A model generated the notes under the pieces. It saw nothing but the letters and a program-made list of their open reading frames with translations. It ran no database searches and was not told the DNA's origin. The position numbers and the translations under genes were made by a program. DNA of 64,000 bases from Methylobacter tundripaludum (GTDB taxonomy: Bacteria; Pseudomonadota; Gammaproteobacteria; Methylococcales; Methylomonadaceae): the NCBI RefSeq assembly GCF_002934365.1, contig NZ_PTIY01000005.1:248001-312000 (forward strand). Reading direction: 5' to 3'. Shown here piece after piece: positions 55,916 through 64,000 of this stretch; position 1 is the first letter of the stretch; each line of letters begins with the position of its first letter.

Positions 55916-56280
55916 TCAACAATTCCATTGGCGGTAAACCGTTTGATAACCCATACCTCAAAAATAAGCGATGCGTATGGGTTAAAAATCCCCTCCCATA
56001 TGGATCACATAAAAGTTACGGACAAACAATTTTAAATATTAGACTCCAAACTGCCTGTTCGGCAGTGGATGAAAAAATACAATGCTCCGCTCGTTCCCAA
56101 GCTCCTGCTTGGGAACTCGGTATACGAAGCTCCAGCTTCGCGTGACAGGAAGCTGGAGCTTCCAATACTGCATTCCCAAACAGGAGCGTGGGAACGAGCA
56201 TAAAATATGAATGCACGGGTCGACTTACAATCAACCCTACCTTACACTCTCCTTCGCCATCAATTTAGAAGGACAGTGAT
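55916..56280. repeat. Gap before csy1 containing a REP cluster
   Basis: At about 56089-56200 lie REP hairpins (gttcccaagctcctgcttgg, cgaagctccagcttcg, ggaagctggagcttcc, and a half-palindrome near the end). The rest presumably holds the csy promoter; csy1 has the ribosome-binding site aaggacag. No gene was seen. Confidence 0.75.
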
Positions 56281-57516
56281 ATGTTAGACCCCGCAATCGA
56301 AAACTTCTTGTCCGAGCGCAAGGCTGCCCGGATCAAGAAGAATCTAAAACCCGGCATCAGCGATCAAGAAAGGCGAGCTATTGAACTTGAAGCGACTGAG
56401 TTTTTCCGCTTGGACAACTGGTTGCCCGATGCGGCCAAGCGGGCAGGCTGGCTGTCGATGCTGAGCCATCCCGGCAAATTCACCCACCCCAGCGCAAAGA
56501 CCAGCGCAATAATTGCCGAGGCCCGGCCCAAACCCGACGGCTTTTTGCGCACCGGCAATGCCGATACCGACCTCGACGTGCTGGGCAATGCGGCCGCCCT
56601 GGATGTCCACAAATTCCTGTCGTTGACCTTAACCGACGGGCAAACCGTGCTGGCGCATTTGGAACAAACCAGCGCCGCCATTCAAACGCAATTCGAACTA
56701 TCCACCCTGCCCTTTTCCGAACTACAGCAAGGCTTGTTAGCCATCAAGCAAAGCTCGGATACCGCCAAAACCTCGGAAAAAATCAAGCAGGTTTATTTTC
56801 CGGTCGGTGACGGCTATCACCTGTTGTCGATACTCACCCCGTCGGGTTTGATGTTCAAGCTTAAGGAAGCCATTAACGTCCTGCGTTTTTCCGACGAGGC
56901 CAAACAAGCCCGCGAAGACCGCCGCCATCAAGTTCATAACGAACAAGGTTTCGCCGAACTGTATAACCTGTCGGTGATCGGCTTTGGCGGCACCAAGCCG
57001 CAAAACATCAGCGTACTCAACAACCAAAACGGCGGCACCGCGTACTTATTGCCGTCATTGCCGCCGCAACTGGAAACACGCGCCATCCAGCCGCCTAAAA
57101 CCGGCTTTTTCAGCGACAGCCTGTATTACAAACATTATCAGGACAGCTTTAAGGCCTTGCACCGACTGCTTATGGTCAACCACAACACCATCGACATCCG
57201 TGACGGCCGCGATTATTGGATAAGCTCAATCGCCGAACAAATCATCGAAAAAGTCTGGCAATTCCGGCAACTACCGCCCGGCTGGTCTGACGCAACCAAC
57301 CTGCCCTTGGCGCAAAAAATCTGGCTGGATGCCGCCTACAACGAGCAGCGCGAAAACCAAGACGCTTGGCTGGACGAAATCATCCGCGCCATCGCCGACT
57401 GGTTTTATATCGCCTACGAAAAAACTGTCGGCAAAGACAAAGCCGTCTTTTTGGGCGATGTCGAACTGGCGCATATACGCACCGTGCTTGGCGCTATGCA
57501 GGAGGATTTACGATGA
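56281..57516 (+). CDS. csy1: Csy1 (Cas8f), large subunit of the I-F surveillance complex
   Basis: A 411-residue Cas8f that binds the crRNA 5' handle with Csy2 and recognises the PAM. LSHPGKFTHPSAKTSAI, FGGTKPQNISVLNNQNGG and the C-terminal helical region are family-typical. The stop overlaps the csy2 start (ATGA), so translation is coupled. Length is within the usual range of about 400-440. Confidence 0.95.
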   Translation: MLDPAIENFLSERKAARIKKNLKPGISDQERRAIELEATEFFRLDNWLPDAAKRAGWLSMLSHPGKFTHPSAKTSAIIAEARPKPDGFLRTGNADTDLDVLGNAAALDVHKFLSLTLTDGQTVLAHLEQTSAAIQTQFELSTLPFSELQQGLLAIKQSSDTAKTSEKIKQVYFPVGDGYHLLSILTPSGLMFKLKEAINVLRFSDEAKQAREDRRHQVHNEQGFAELYNLSVIGFGGTKPQNISVLNNQNGGTAYLLPSLPPQLETRAIQPPKTGFFSDSLYYKHYQDSFKALHRLLMVNHNTIDIRDGRDYWISSIAEQIIEKVWQFRQLPPGWSDATNLPLAQKIWLDAAYNEQRENQDAWLDEIIRAIADWFYIAYEKTVGKDKAVFLGDVELAHIRTVLGAMQEDLR

Positions 57517-58427
57517 ACCGCTTTTTAATCATCCCGCACGTAAAAATCCACAACGCCAACGCGCTGTCCAGCCCTTACACCATCGGCTTCCCGGCGATGA
57601 CCGCCTGGCTGGGCGGCGCTCACGCCTTGCAGCGTAAACTGTGCGCCGGGCAATTTAACGGGTTGGCATTTACCCGCGCCGCCGTCGCCTGCCACAGCAT
57701 CGACCTGCAAACCTACAAAGGCCGGGGCGATTACGTGCATTCGATCGTCGGCACCGGCAATCCGCTGGATAAAAACGGCGAACGCCCGTCATTTATCGAG
57801 GAAGCCCGCTGCCATCTCAGCGTATCGTTGGTGCTTGAATACGAAGGCGTTGATCAGGACGATGCCGACGCCTTTTTAGCGGCCGTCGAAACGCAGTTAA
57901 GCACGCTGAAACTGGCGGGCGGCGACATCCTGGAATTTAAAAAGCCGGAACTACTCAAAGTGAATGGCGCAGACGACTTAGCCAAACTCACCCGCAAACT
58001 GATGCCCAGCCATGTGCTGAAAGAGCGCCGCGATTTAATGATCGAAGCCATGCAAAACCAGGGCGGCGACATCGATGCCGTCACTGCGCTGCTCGATTAC
58101 CTGACCGTCCGCCACCGCAGCGAAAGCGGCGAAGACGGACAAACCGAATGGACCGCCAAACGCAAAAAAAACGAACGCAAAAAAACCGGCTGGATAGTGC
58201 CGATTGCGACCGGCTTTCACGGCATCAGCGCATTGGGCAGTGCCGAAAACCAGCGCGACCCGGACACCCCGCACCGCTTTGCCGAATCCCTGGTCACACT
58301 CGGCGAGTTTGTGATGCCCTACCGCATCAAGCGCCTGGACGAGCTGCTTTGGCACAGCCATTACGATGCCGAAAATCACTTTTATCTGATTCAACAACAC
58401 AGCAAGGAAAAATATCATGGCAAATAA
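57513..58427 (+). CDS. csy2: Csy2 (Cas5f)
   Basis: A 304-residue Cas5f that pairs with Csy1 at the 5' end of the crRNA. It starts MNRFLIIPHVKIHNANALSS, continues PYTIGFPAMTAWLGGAHALQ, and has a glycine-rich C-terminal region. The start at 57513 has a strong AGGAGG eight bases upstream; the frame is open further 5' but those codons lie inside csy1. It overlaps csy3 by 11 bases. Confidence 0.95.
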   Translation: MNRFLIIPHVKIHNANALSSPYTIGFPAMTAWLGGAHALQRKLCAGQFNGLAFTRAAVACHSIDLQTYKGRGDYVHSIVGTGNPLDKNGERPSFIEEARCHLSVSLVLEYEGVDQDDADAFLAAVETQLSTLKLAGGDILEFKKPELLKVNGADDLAKLTRKLMPSHVLKERRDLMIEAMQNQGGDIDAVTALLDYLTVRHRSESGEDGQTEWTAKRKKNERKKTGWIVPIATGFHGISALGSAENQRDPDTPHRFAESLVTLGEFVMPYRIKRLDELLWHSHYDAENHFYLIQQHSKEKYHGK

Positions 58428-59445
58428 CCTGAAAGTCACCGTACTGGCCTTCGAGAAAAAACTCGTTCCTTCCGACGGCCGTTTGTACGGCACGAGCTGG
58501 GAACGCAGGAACGAGGCGGCCGCACCGCTGAAACTCCAAGAAAAATCGGTGCGCGGCACCATTTCCAACCGCCTGAAAAAAGACTTGCAGAACGACCCGA
58601 TGAAACTGGACGCGGAAGTTGAAAAACCGAACCTGCAAACCGTCGACAGCTGCGCCCTGGGCAGCGACCAGGACACCTTAAAACTGGCGTTCACCTTAAA
58701 AGTGCTGAGCGGCATAGAAATACCGTCCGCTTGCAACAATGCCGAATTCTACGCCAGCTATAAAGATGCCGCCCAAAACTATATCGACTCGGAAGGCTTT
58801 AGCGAACTGGCAAAGCGCTATGCAACCAACATCGCCAATGGCCGCTTCTTGTGGCGCAACCGGGTCGGCGCGGAACGGATTGAAGTGGCTGTAACCGTGC
58901 GCAACGAAGGCGAACAGCAAACCTGGATATTCGATGCCAAGTCCGTCGGCACCCGCGATTTTAACCATGACCACGCCGACATTGCCCAACTGGCGGCAAA
59001 AATCGCCGACGCGCTGGCCGGGAAAACCGAGTTCCTGCTGCTGGAAATCAACGCCTATGCCCAAATCGGCTTGGCGCAGGATGTTTATCCGAGTGAAGAG
59101 CTGGTTTTAGACAAAGGCAACAGCAAGTCGAAAAAAAGCAAAATCCTCTACCACATCGACGGCGTTGCCGGCATGCACTCGCAAAAAATCGGCAACGCCT
59201 TGCGCACCATCGACACCTGGTACCCGGAACCTGAAGGCGGAGCCATCGGCCCGATAGCAATTGAAGTTTACGGAGCGGTAACCAACCTGGGCAAGGCCTA
59301 TCGCACGCCGAAAGAAAAAGCCGACTTTTACAGCCTGTTCGACCGTTTTGCGCGGGGCGAAAAGCTGTCCGGCAAAAACGACGAACACTACGTGATGGCC
59401 GTGCTGGTGCGCGGCGGCGTATTCGGCGAAAGCGGCAAGGACTGA
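58417..59445 (+). CDS. csy3: Csy3 (Cas7f), backbone subunit
   Basis: A 342-residue Cas7f; six copies coat the spacer part of the crRNA in known Csy complexes. FEKKLVPSDGRLYGTSWE, SEKSVRGTISNRLK-type region, RYATNIANGRFLWRNRVGAE and EVYGAVTNLGKAYRTP are conserved blocks. It is preceded by AAGGAAAA and lies two bases upstream of csy4. Confidence 0.96.
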   Translation: MANNLKVTVLAFEKKLVPSDGRLYGTSWERRNEAAAPLKLQEKSVRGTISNRLKKDLQNDPMKLDAEVEKPNLQTVDSCALGSDQDTLKLAFTLKVLSGIEIPSACNNAEFYASYKDAAQNYIDSEGFSELAKRYATNIANGRFLWRNRVGAERIEVAVTVRNEGEQQTWIFDAKSVGTRDFNHDHADIAQLAAKIADALAGKTEFLLLEINAYAQIGLAQDVYPSEELVLDKGNSKSKKSKILYHIDGVAGMHSQKIGNALRTIDTWYPEPEGGAIGPIAIEVYGAVTNLGKAYRTPKEKADFYSLFDRFARGEKLSGKNDEHYVMAVLVRGGVFGESGKD

Positions 59446-59447
59446 CC

Positions 59448-60026
59448 ATGAACCACTACCTGGAAATCACCTTACAGCCCGATGCCGACATCGGCTTGCA
59501 TTTCTTATGGGAGAAAGTCTATCAACAGATTCATTTAGGGTTGGTTGAGATGCAGGACCGCAACGGCAAATTCCCCATCGGCATAGCGTTGCCGGGCTAC
59601 AACGCAGCAAAGCACCAACTCGGCGACAAACTGCGGCTGCTGGCCGAAACCGAAGCCGAGCTTGAACGCTTTAACGCAAGCCGCTGGCTGAACCGCCTGA
59701 GCGACTCTGTGCACCTGACCGGCATACGCAACGTCCCCGGCCGCATCCAAACCCATGCCTGTTATTACCGGATTCAGCCTAAAAGCAGCAACGCCAGAAT
59801 GGCAAGGCGCAAGGCCAAGCGGGAAAACATCGGCATTGAACAAGCGCTGGCCGCACTCGAAAGCTGCCCGGAGCAACGTAGCGATGCGCCTTTTGTATGG
59901 ATTAAAAGCCTAAGCAGCGGGGAAAGGTTTCGTTTGTTTATAGGCTATGTCGAAGCGCCGGAACCAATCAACGCAGGTTTTAACGCTTATGGCTTAAGCC
60001 GGCAAAGCAGCGTTCCTGTTTTTTGA
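59448..60026 (+). CDS. csy4: Csy4 (Cas6f), crRNA-processing endonuclease
   Basis: A 192-residue RNase that cuts the CRISPR transcript at the base of each repeat hairpin and stays bound to the 3' end. The catalytic histidine H29 (QQIHLGLVE) sits exactly as in Pseudomonas Csy4. The second half has RRKAKREN (basic helix that binds the hairpin groove) and the C-terminal GLSRQSSVPVF. It is the last cas gene; the leader begins right after its stop. Confidence 0.96.
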   Translation: MNHYLEITLQPDADIGLHFLWEKVYQQIHLGLVEMQDRNGKFPIGIALPGYNAAKHQLGDKLRLLAETEAELERFNASRWLNRLSDSVHLTGIRNVPGRIQTHACYYRIQPKSSNARMARRKAKRENIGIEQALAALESCPEQRSDAPFVWIKSLSSGERFRLFIGYVEAPEPINAGFNAYGLSRQSSVPVF

Positions 60027-60157
60027 CCATCGGTAGGTCAGGCTCTTTAAAAACACATTTAAATCAGTCGATTAGCTTGGGCGTGTTTTTCAATGGTAAA
60101 AACGGAAAAATACGCCTAAGCTGTTGATGCATTTGTTTTATCACGGATAAATCTGCT
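60027..60157 (+). promoter_or_regulatory. CRISPR leader with two IHF-like sites
   Basis: 131 bases, A/T-rich. AATCAGTCGATTA (60062-60074) matches the IHF consensus WATCAANNNNTTR with one difference; TAAGCTGTTGATG (60117-60129) matches it in reverse with one difference. Between and overlapping them AGCTTGGGCGT (60074-60084) and ACGCCTAAGCT (60112-60122) form an inverted repeat with one mismatch. A TTGATG/ATAAAT pair with 17-base spacing (60124-60152) could be the array promoter. IHF is known to guide type I-F integration. Confidence 0.7.
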
Positions 60158-63100
60158 GTTCACTGCCGCACAGGCAGCTTAGAAATTCCGGTTATGCCGC
60201 CATTTATATCTGCATACGTTCACTGCCGCACAGGCAGCTTAGAAAAGTGAGGATATGTCCGGCAACAGCAACTCGACGTTCACTGCCGCACAGGCAGCTT
60301 AGAAAAAGCACACCATCCTCTGGGCGGTCAATCGTCGGTTCACTGCCGCACAGGCAGCTTAGAAAGGTAACGTATATATCTGACCAGGCAGGTTTCCGTT
60401 CACTGCCGCACAGGCAGCTTAGAAAAATACGACGCCCTGATTCATCTCGCCGCTGGGGTTCACTGCCGCACAGGCAGCTTAGAAAACCCGCTGCCTCGTT
60501 GCGGCTGCCAGTTACCAGTTCACTGCCGCACAGGCAGCTTAGAAACTTTGAGCGTAACCGGATGACCGGAAACATTGGTTCACTGCCGCACAGGCAGCTT
60601 AGAAATTATCCGGCTGAGCACATTACTTTCCGCAGCCGTTCACTGCCGCACAGGCAGCTTAGAAAGGCGATCCAACGGCACCGACTCCGTCGCTATTGTT
60701 CACTGCCGCACAGGCAGCTTAGAAAAGTTGAACTTTTCGCTGTTCAGTCCCAGTTTCGTTCACTGCCGCACAGGCAGCTTAGAAATAACGAGTCGGTCAA
60801 GGCGAACCGCTGACCGCGTTCACTGCCGCACAGGCAGCTTAGAAAACGATCATAAAGCGATTCCTGGGCAATTTCGTGTTCACTGCCGCACAGGCAGCTT
60901 AGAAAAAGGCCACTAATGCAGCAGCTTTTCCTAAATTGTTCACTGCCGCACAGGCAGCTTAGAAAACGCTTAAGCGCCCGGATAAAATGCGGTTTCCGTT
61001 CACTGCCGCACAGGCAGCTTAGAAAATCCATGATCCCAAAAAACAGCAAACGATTTAGTTCACTGCCGCACAGGCAGCTTAGAAAAATCCAGGTACGGGT
61101 GCGGGTCGGGCTGTTCTGTTCACTGCCGCACAGGCAGCTTAGAAATAGTGTCGAGGTCAACGATCGGACGGTAATGAGTTCACTGCCGCACAGGCAGCTT
61201 AGAAAGCCTCGCGGCCTGCTTGCACAAGTCCAGAAAAGTTCACTGCCGCACAGGCAGCTTAGAAATAATAGTTCTGGCGGAAGATGAAATAGGCGTTGTT
61301 CACTGCCGCACAGGCAGCTTAGAAAAAGAGCAATATTCGCAGTTCGCGGAGTGTTGGGTTCACTGCCGCACAGGCAGCTTAGAAAATCTTACGTCCGGCT
61401 GATTATGTGTTGGCCGAGTTCACTGCCGCACAGGCAGCTTAGAAAATCTTACGTCCGGCTGATTATGTGTTGGCCGAAGTTCACTGCCGCACAGGCAGCT
61501 TAGAAATTTAAATTCAATCTCGACCTCTCCGCTTTCGTTGTTCACTGCCGCACAGGCAGCTTAGAAAACCAATGTTGAATGAGAATCTAACCCGTCCAAG
61601 TTCACTGCCGCACAGGCAGCTTAGAAAAGTATTGACTATTTCATATCGCACAGGAAGCGGTTCACTGCCGCACAGGCAGCTTAGAAATGTCGTATGGTTG
61701 GGCTTCTGAGTTTACAACTGTTCACTGCCGCACAGGCAGCTTAGAAAATCAATGACTTATTGTTGGCATAGGTATCAGTGTTCACTGCCGCACAGGCAGC
61801 TTAGAAAAGCGAGCGACGATCTTCAACCGCATCGACAATGTTCACTGCCGCACAGGCAGCTTAGAAAATTGCCGCACAGGTAAACCCAGTGTTTACAGCG
61901 TTCACTGCCGCACAGGCAGCTTAGAAATAGTTGTCCAGTTACCAGCGAGCGACGATCTTGTTCACTGCCGCACAGGCAGCTTAGAAAATTACCTATCGTC
62001 ACGCAACTTCGCAGAATCAGTTCACTGCCGCACAGGCAGCTTAGAAACGTTATTTTAGATGTGTCGGCATCAGAATAATGTTCACTGCCGCACAGGCAGC
62101 TTAGAAATCAACCATTCGGTTAGTTTCAAACACTGAAATGTTCACTGCCGCACAGGCAGCTTAGAAAAAGTGAATAGTCAAATCGCCACTTTAAGATTAG
62201 TTCACTGCCGCACAGGCAGCTTAGAAAAATTAGGCGCTATTGGCGGCGCTGTTGCGGCTGTTCACTGCCGCACAGGCAGCTTAGAAATAAACTCAGCCGA
62301 ATTGCCGTTTAGATTAAGCGTTCACTGCCGCACAGGCAGCTTAGAAATGTGCATTTTGAACGGCGATATCGAGATAGCCGTTCACTGCCGCACAGGCAGC
62401 TTAGAAAAGCATCTAGCCATTCTTGATACTCCGTATTATGTTCACTGCCGCACAGGCAGCTTAGAAAGTGCGTTGTAGATCCTCAGAATTACGGGCAATG
62501 TTCACTGCCGCACAGGCAGCTTAGAAAATGCGTAGTAGACCCAGCTAATGCTGGGCAATGTTCACTGCCGCACAGGCAGCTTAGAAATATCAAAAAATGG
62601 CTGCATTACGGATAGATGGGTTCACTGCCGCACAGGCAGCTTAGAAAGAAAGGGACGGACCCAGAGAACTTTTTTTATTTGTTCACTGCCGCACAGGCAG
62701 CTTAGAAAATATAATCCTGAAACTGGAAATGGAACCTGTAAGTTCACTGCCGCACAGGCAGCTTAGAAACTACATGCTCGAAAACCCTGTGAGCAACATT
62801 TGTTCACTGCCGCACAGGCAGCTTAGAAATTCCGACCGCATCTACTGAGAGCCTCCATTTTGTTCACTGCCGCACAGGCAGCTTAGAAATAAACCCTTCG
62901 GAGACAGCGCGGGGGCGGGATGTTCACTGCCGCACAGGCAGCTTAGAAAGTAGGCGGCGATATTGCGCCCGACTGTTTTAAAGTTCACTGCCGCACAGGC
63001 AGCTTAGAAAAGTTTAGATTGCCTAGCCGCTTCAATTCAGCCGTTCACTGCCGCACAGGCAGCTTAGAAATAAAAACCAAAATGGTAGCGCCGGGGAAAA

Positions 63101-63190
63101 TTGTTCACTGCCGCACAGGCAGCTTAGAAAATCACGGGCGCTTTTTTGTCGTCGTCCTTGTCGTTCACTGCCGCACAGGCAGCTTAGAAA
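60158..63190 (+). CRISPR. Type I-F CRISPR array, 51 repeats and 50 spacers
   Basis: The 28-bp repeat begins GTTCACTGCCGCACAGG and ends CAGCTTAGAAA. Its inner CTGCC/GGCAG stem is the Csy4 hairpin and CTTAGAAA would be the crRNA handle. All copies I compared are identical, including the last. Spacers are 32 nt, except five of 33 nt (starting 61446, 61506, 62648, 62709 and 62950). The leader and cas genes are on the left, so the newest spacers are near 60186. Two adjacent spacers (61386-61417 and 61446-61478) are the same apart from one extra base; spacers at 61808 and 61928 overlap by 16 nt; those at 62468 and 62528 encode the same peptide pattern. Confidence 0.99.
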
Positions 63191-63448
63191 ATAAATATTA
63201 AAAACTGATGTTACGCACAGATAGTTTTTGTCTTGTTTGTCGCGCTGCATGGATGGAGTGCATGAAAGCACTCAATTCGCGGCAATTGCTCCATGCATTG
63301 CTCTACCTCCTGCATCCTGCAGTCGTGAATCCCGGCAATCCATGCCGGGATGACGTATTTTTAAAGACTTGTGTATAACGACGAGCGTAGCGCGCGGAAA
63401 CAAGAAAAATGGCAAGCCAATGCATTGGGAGCAAATAAGCCGCTGGTT
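63191..63448. repeat. Gap after the array with dispersed repeats
   Basis: About 63245-63330 carries the inverse of the repeat nested at 42275-42321 (ggcaattgctccatgcattg, ctacctcctgcatcctgcag), followed by the hairpin cccggcaatccatgccggg (63333-63351). No second array or cas gene was seen. Confidence 0.65.
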
Positions 63449-64000
63449 TTATTCAGGCTTATTTAAAGCATCTGAAAAATCGATCAACCAAGCGTCCTGA
63501 AAATAGTGGGTTATAAGATAAGCGACCAGGTTTACCCACTGTACACCCCCGTCCAGTATCGCCGAATCGGAGGTAATCGCAATGTTACGGCTGCTCCGAA
63601 TGGCCTGGTCCGGGTTTTCAATTAACTCCGCCCGCCAGTTCCAGCTATGAATCTTGGCAATGTCCCGAACCATCTCCGCAAGCCGCCCGCTATTGGATAC
63701 GGGTTTGTCAAACAACCACAGCACATTTGCGGGGGAAAAGGATTGCAGCACGTTGCCGATCAGCTCAATCGCCTGCCGGGTTTCATGCACCTGCCGGTAC
63801 GTCCCATGAATACTGGCAATATCCCGTATGCAACCATCGCAGCAACGCAGTAATAATCCTCCAGCCATAGCCGTTTCAACGGAAATAATCAGATTAAATC
63901 CGTCAATAACCAATTGCCGGTCTTCGATTTGTTCAATAGGGAGACACTTTGTCTGTCTTAACTCCCGGTTGATACTGGAACAAGCCGCCCTGGAAATTGC
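63449..64000 (-). CDS. DUF434/DUF5616-type protein (5' end outside the window)
   Basis: At least 183 residues; the frame stays open to base 64000, so the start lies beyond the window. A TTG at 63913 is not the true start, because AISRAACSSINRELRQ and CLPIEQIEDRQLVIDGFN continue upstream with family character. LVIDGFNLIISVETAMAGG, CIRDIASIHGTYRQVHET, WLFDKPVSNSGRLAEM and ITSDSAILDG are typical of DUF434-associated proteins, whose function is unknown. Confidence 0.85.
   Translation of the reverse strand, partial: AISRAACSSINRELRQTKCLPIEQIEDRQLVIDGFNLIISVETAMAGGLLLRCCDGCIRDIASIHGTYRQVHETRQAIELIGNVLQSFSPANVLWLFDKPVSNSGRLAEMVRDIAKIHSWNWRAELIENPDQAIRSSRNIAITSDSAILDGGVQWVNLVAYLITHYFQDAWLIDFSDALNKPE

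Noticed and set aside
60204-63271. Long open frames on both strands across the CRISPR array
   Set aside because: They are translations of the repeat (SLPHRQLRK, VHCRTGSLE, FLSCLCGSE) and not genes.
60027-63448. CRISPR-associated transposon or second array
   Set aside because: No tnsABC/tniQ genes are present, cas1 and cas3 are intact, and no divergent repeat copies follow the array.

Overview
The window looks like a chromosomal segment of a free-living gammaproteobacterium. The evidence is the divergent fur/bamE pair, the smpB, ratA and rnfH neighbourhood, a LolD plus permease pair, and orthologues of RsmJ, YaeQ, YbiT, HrpA and PpnP. An aerobic methanotroph of the Methylococcales would fit, but no C1 gene is present, so that is only a guess. 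I found no rRNA, tRNA or tmRNA gene.

Layout. 0-1.7 kb: a decayed IS3-type orfA and an exported GH5 glycosidase whose last codons resemble the first 44 bases of the window. 1.9-9.6 kb: ion and carbon homeostasis on the minus strand (DUF502 protein, P-type cation ATPase, NhaD antiporter, SulP transporter fused to a beta-carbonic anhydrase). 10.2-20.6 kb: a SUF Fe-S assembly locus on the minus strand (Rrf2 regulator, sufB, sufC, sufD, sufS, sufU, with rsmJ and a Rieske protein downstream). Toxin-antitoxin-like genes and small membrane proteins interrupt it, most densely between sufB and sufC. 20.6-31.3 kb: housekeeping (comEC, DUF2062, lolD and permease, fur, bamE, rnfH, ratA, an NSS transporter, smpB) with an XRE gene and a HEPN-like gene inserted. 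31.4-34.2 kb: isochorismatase-like protein, HopJ-like protein, and an overlapping FAD oxidoreductase/MnmM pair that may act as a split MnmC. 34.4-34.6 kb: a possible sigma-54-driven small RNA ending in a strong terminator. 35.2-38.8 kb: a large membrane GGDEF/EAL sensor. 39-50.8 kb: small conserved proteins, YbiT, a decayed REP-associated transposase with REP hairpins, an AbiU2-like HEPN gene, HrpA and a SprA-related protein.

50.9-63.2 kb is a complete type I-F CRISPR-Cas system: cas1, the cas2-cas3 fusion, csy1-csy2-csy3-csy4, a leader with two IHF-like sites, and an array of 51 identical 28-bp repeats with 50 spacers. A convergent toxin/antitoxin pair and a REP block separate cas1-cas3 from the csy genes. 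Spacers overlap, recur and pair up in ways that reveal a CC PAM and repeated targeting of related elements. The window ends inside a DUF434-type gene.

Several dispersed repeat families sit between genes and occasionally inside them (in hrpA, at the end of the XRE gene, and nested in one another).
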